Below are positions 7,104-8,550 of a stretch of DNA of 8,550 bases, in pieces. This stretch comes from an uncultured Clostridium sp. (GTDB taxonomy: Bacteria; Bacillota; Clostridia; TANB77; CAG-508): the NCBI GenBank assembly GCA_946497585.1, contig CAMMLF010000065.1, positions 1 through 8,550 on the forward strand, read 5' to 3'. Under the pieces are notes generated by a model. It worked only from the letters and a program-made list of their open reading frames with translations, made no database searches and was not told the origin of the DNA. The translations under genes and the position numbers were made by a program. Within the stretch, counting starts at the first letter, position 1; every line of letters starts with the position of its first letter.

Positions 7104-7682
7104 AACCAATATTCCTAAATTATCATTATAAATTTTATTAAATTGAGACATAGGGAGAGGATTAGTTCCGAGTCCTGCTTCAATAGTATATCCGGGTCTA
7201 TTAAACTGCATAATAAACCAATCTTTAAGACCGGCATTTGATGACTCCGGAGGAGTAGAACTTAAAGTATATCCACTAACTTTACTAAATATTTTACCGA
7301 TTTCTGCTGAATCTTGAGGTAAATAATTTGAATACCTCCAGAAAATAACTTCTCCTTGAGTATGGTATGCCAAAATAAGTCTAAAATTATGCTTTAGAGT
7401 AAAGTTATAAATTGCCAAAGCCTCAGGTTCTGTAAGAGGACCAAAACCAACAAAATCTCTTGGCGCAGGTCTGTTAAATCCTTGTGCAAATTTAATTTCT
7501 CTTGCTTCAGTCCAACCCGCAGGAAATTGAAGATTTAAGTCTACACCTGTGGGTTTAAAAATATACCAACCACAAAGAAAATTTAATAAAATGCAGTAAT
7601 CATCTATATTGCAGAGTATTTCAAGATAATTGAAGTATTCTGTATTTTTTATTGTAAAAATATAAGACAATTTACTAGTCAT
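7086..7682 (-). pseudogene. 3' half of an M14-family zinc carboxypeptidase (truncated)
   Basis: The minus-strand frame has 198 codons, but only the part from residue 46 (7547 down to 7086) resembles a protein family. It opens with GVDLNLQFPAGW and continues through APRDFVGFGPLTEPEA, AYHTQGEVIFW and RPGYTIEAGLGTNPLP, the C-terminal half of bacterial M14 peptidases of the gamma-D-glutamyl-diamino-acid endopeptidase type, which cut peptidoglycan peptides. His107 corresponds to the third zinc ligand and Glu168 to the catalytic glutamate. The N-terminal half with the HxxE zinc motif is absent. Residues 1-45 look like read-through of unrelated AT-rich DNA, and the ATG at 7682 has no Shine-Dalgarno. 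The natural C-terminus (LGILVLGSII) appears intact. The fragment cannot bind zinc normally and is best read as a decayed gene or a piece moved by recombination. Confidence 0.85.
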
Positions 7683-7712
7683 CCAACAATAAATGATATT
7701 ACTGCTAGAATT

Positions 7713-7716
7713 GGAG
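7713..7716 (+). promoter_or_regulatory. Ribosome binding site that selects the HTH gene start
   Basis: GGAG within TTGGAGTGG lies six bases before the ATG at 7723. The upstream in-frame ATG at 7693 has no Shine-Dalgarno, and its ten extra residues do not look like part of the domain. Confidence 0.65.
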
Positions 7717-7722
7717 TGGTAT

Positions 7723-8214
7723 ATGAAAGAAAATAAAGAATCAATTGGGGATTATTCAGTAATTCCTGCAACTATTTTATATAATAAAGAATTAAAAGCA
7801 AATGAGAAGTTACTATATGCAATGATAACATCTCTTGCTTGTAAAGAAGGATATTGTTTTGCATCTAATAAATATTTAGCTGAGAAATTAGATGTAAATC
7901 CTAAAACAATTTCAAGTTGGATTTCAGATTTAAGAGATAAAAATTTTGTAATTGTTGAGTTGATTAGAAATGAAAATAAACAAATAATTCAAAGAAAAAT
8001 TTATATAAAAGATTCACCATATCCATTAAATAATGGATACCAGTATCAATCAAAAAATGGACAGGCTATCCATCAAAAAGTGGAAGATAATAATATAAAA
8101 AATAATATTAGAAATAATAATAAAGTAAATAGAAAAATTATTTCTAATTATACAAATCAAAGAGAATATTCTGAAGAATTTTTAAGTAGTTTATATGCAA
8201 ATTTTAATATGTAA
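7723..8214 (+). CDS. Helix-turn-helix (HTH_36-like) protein of plasmid/phage replication type
   Basis: The 163-residue protein has an N-terminal winged-helix domain (about residues 10-97). It opens with YSVIPATILYNKELKANEKLLYA, the usual beginning of HTH_36-type DNA-binding proteins found in plasmid, ICE and prophage replication modules of Firmicutes. The recognition region is NKYLAEKLDVNPKTISSWISDL (49-70), followed by a wing (VIVELIRNENKQIIQRKIYI). Residues about 101-140 are a low-complexity Asn/Lys/Gln linker, and a short terminal motif follows (NQREYSEEFLSSLYAN, 145-160). I recognise this tail from memory as common in such proteins, so the C-terminus is probably genuine. No partner replication gene is visible. 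It stands alone, divergent from the M14 remnant and directly upstream of a cluster of stem-loops it might recognise; that link is inference. Its function could be replication initiation or transcriptional control. Confidence 0.75.
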   Translation: MKENKESIGDYSVIPATILYNKELKANEKLLYAMITSLACKEGYCFASNKYLAEKLDVNPKTISSWISDLRDKNFVIVELIRNENKQIIQRKIYIKDSPYPLNNGYQYQSKNGQAIHQKVEDNNIKNNIRNNNKVNRKIISNYTNQREYSEEFLSSLYANFNM

Positions 8215-8274
8215 AAATAAAATTACTTATTATAAATTTCGAGATTAAACTTATAAAATAGTAATAAAATATTT

Positions 8275-8417
8275 CTATCAGCGAGCTAAAAAGGTATTAG
8301 GAGATTTTCTCCTAAACAGCTAAAAGGGTGTCAAAACACCACGCTGGCGAATATTGGGCATTAAAAATGATCCAATATTCGAAGCAAATTTTTATACAAA
8401 AAATTTGCTATTGATAG
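8275..8417 (+). ncRNA. Candidate structured RNA or folded single-stranded DNA element with six stems
   Basis: Six stems can be drawn by eye with almost no unused bases between the last three. P1 is CAGCG 8279-8283 with CGCTG 8342-8346. P2 is AGCT 8284-8287 with AGCT 8318-8321. P3 is TTAGGAGA 8297-8304 with TCTCCTAA 8308-8315. P4 is GGTGT 8327-8331 with ACACC 8336-8340. P5 is CGAATATTGG 8348-8357 with CCAATATTCG 8372-8381, capped by an inner CATT/AATG. P6 is AGCAAATTTTT 8383-8393 with AAAAATTTGCT 8399-8409. An outer closing helix CTATCA 8275-8280 with TGATAG 8412-8417 is possible but competes with P1. The local GC content is higher than in the flanks. I do not recognise a known riboswitch, ribozyme or RNA family. 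The strand of action is unknown because stems form on both strands; plus is assigned because the neighbours read that way. Confidence 0.5.
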
Positions 8418-8439
8418 TATTGATATTTGATGATAAAAT
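8411..8439 (+). promoter_or_regulatory. Sigma-A-like promoter with extended -10, reading out of the window
   Basis: The -35 TTGATA (8411-8416) is separated by exactly 17 bases from the -10 TAAAAT (8434-8439). Each hexamer differs from consensus at one position. TG at 8431-8432 forms an extended -10. Transcription would start near 8446 and run rightward with a leader of more than 100 bases before any gene. The -35 immediately follows stem P6 and overlaps the possible outer closing helix. Confidence 0.6.
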
Positions 8440-8550
8440 TGTAATGTAAAATAGTAATTTGTATTTATAGTTAAAAAATGTATAAAGCAGACAATTTATT
8501 AAAAAAATAAAGAATTCGCTGTTTGTGGGGTGTTAATTTTATAATAAAAA

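Larger units (their letters stand above)
8215..8550. other. Gene-free AT-rich region holding a stem-loop cluster and an outward promoter
   Basis: No reading frame of credible length is present on either strand; the best is a 10-codon frame from the ATG at 8479. The stretch holds AT-rich sequence after the HTH stop, the folded element at 8275-8417, the promoter at 8411-8439, and then about 100 AT-rich bases with a second CGCTG (8517-8521) and a purine-rich GGGG near 8527. No start codon follows that at normal spacing before the window ends. Confidence 0.6.

Noticed and set aside
7630..7658. TTGAAG-17-TGTAAA as a promoter for the HTH gene
   Set aside because: Each hexamer matches only four of six consensus positions, which is expected by chance in sequence this AT-rich.
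7590..7736. Plus-strand open stretch of about 48 codons between the M14 fragment and the HTH start
   Set aside because: It has no usable start codon or ribosome binding site, no recognisable motif, and runs through the HTH gene's start; it is most likely chance.
8383..8409. Stem P6 as a rho-independent terminator for the HTH gene
   Set aside because: The stem is strong, but it is followed by ATTGATAG rather than a T-run, so it does not fit the standard terminator form.
8275..8550. Retron msr/msd-type RNA, suggested by AGCGAG near the first stem and a short outer helix (CTATCA/TGATAG)
   Set aside because: No reverse transcriptase is visible, the outer helix is only six pairs and is better explained on one side as a -35 box, and there is no single long msd stem. 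The next gene lies beyond the window, so this remains only a possibility.
1..8550. CRISPR array, tRNA or rRNA genes
   Set aside because: No regularly spaced repeats, cloverleaf-like segments or rRNA-like conserved stretches were seen.

Overview
The window looks like part of a chromosome from a low-GC Firmicute, most likely an uncultured or gut-type Clostridia. The sequence is strongly AT-rich, ribosome binding sites are AGGAG/AAAGG-like, lysine and isoleucine codons end mostly in A, TyrS has the clostridial KMGKT form of the KMSKS loop, and the P-type ATPase closely resembles MgtA. This is judged from sequence features alone; the species cannot be named.

Positions 1-6905 are an orderly plus-strand block of closely spaced genes: the 3' end of an unidentified gene (tail weakly like a UvrD-type helicase), a stand-alone NadR-type nucleotidyltransferase, tyrosyl-tRNA synthetase, an ASCH + MazG-like pyrophosphohydrolase fusion, a GtrII-like multi-pass membrane glucosyltransferase, and an MgtA-like P-type ATPase. 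Several stop codons sit inside or next to the following gene's ribosome binding site, which suggests co-transcription. A strong stem-loop terminator at 6913-6957 closes the block. The genes cover NAD/nucleotide metabolism, translation, nucleotide house-cleaning, envelope glycan modification and cation transport, with no obvious common pathway.

Positions 6958-8550 are different in kind: a patchwork of broken and accessory pieces. There is a short plus-strand protein remnant, a minus-strand 3' half of an M14 zinc carboxypeptidase lacking its first zinc-binding motif, an intact helix-turn-helix protein of the plasmid/phage replication-protein type, and then about 335 bases without a gene. That last stretch holds a dense cluster of six stems (8279-8409), followed at once by a good sigma-A-like promoter (TTGATA, 17 bases, TGATAAAAT) that points out of the window. 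This is the part most likely to be mobile or newly acquired, and the folded element is the best candidate for something undescribed.

The most notable coding anomaly is the ATPase. The transmembrane-4 motif that reads PEMLP in MgtA reads PLLLP here, while glutamates appear in TM5 and TM6 where E. coli MgtA (from memory) has uncharged residues. The transported ion is therefore uncertain.
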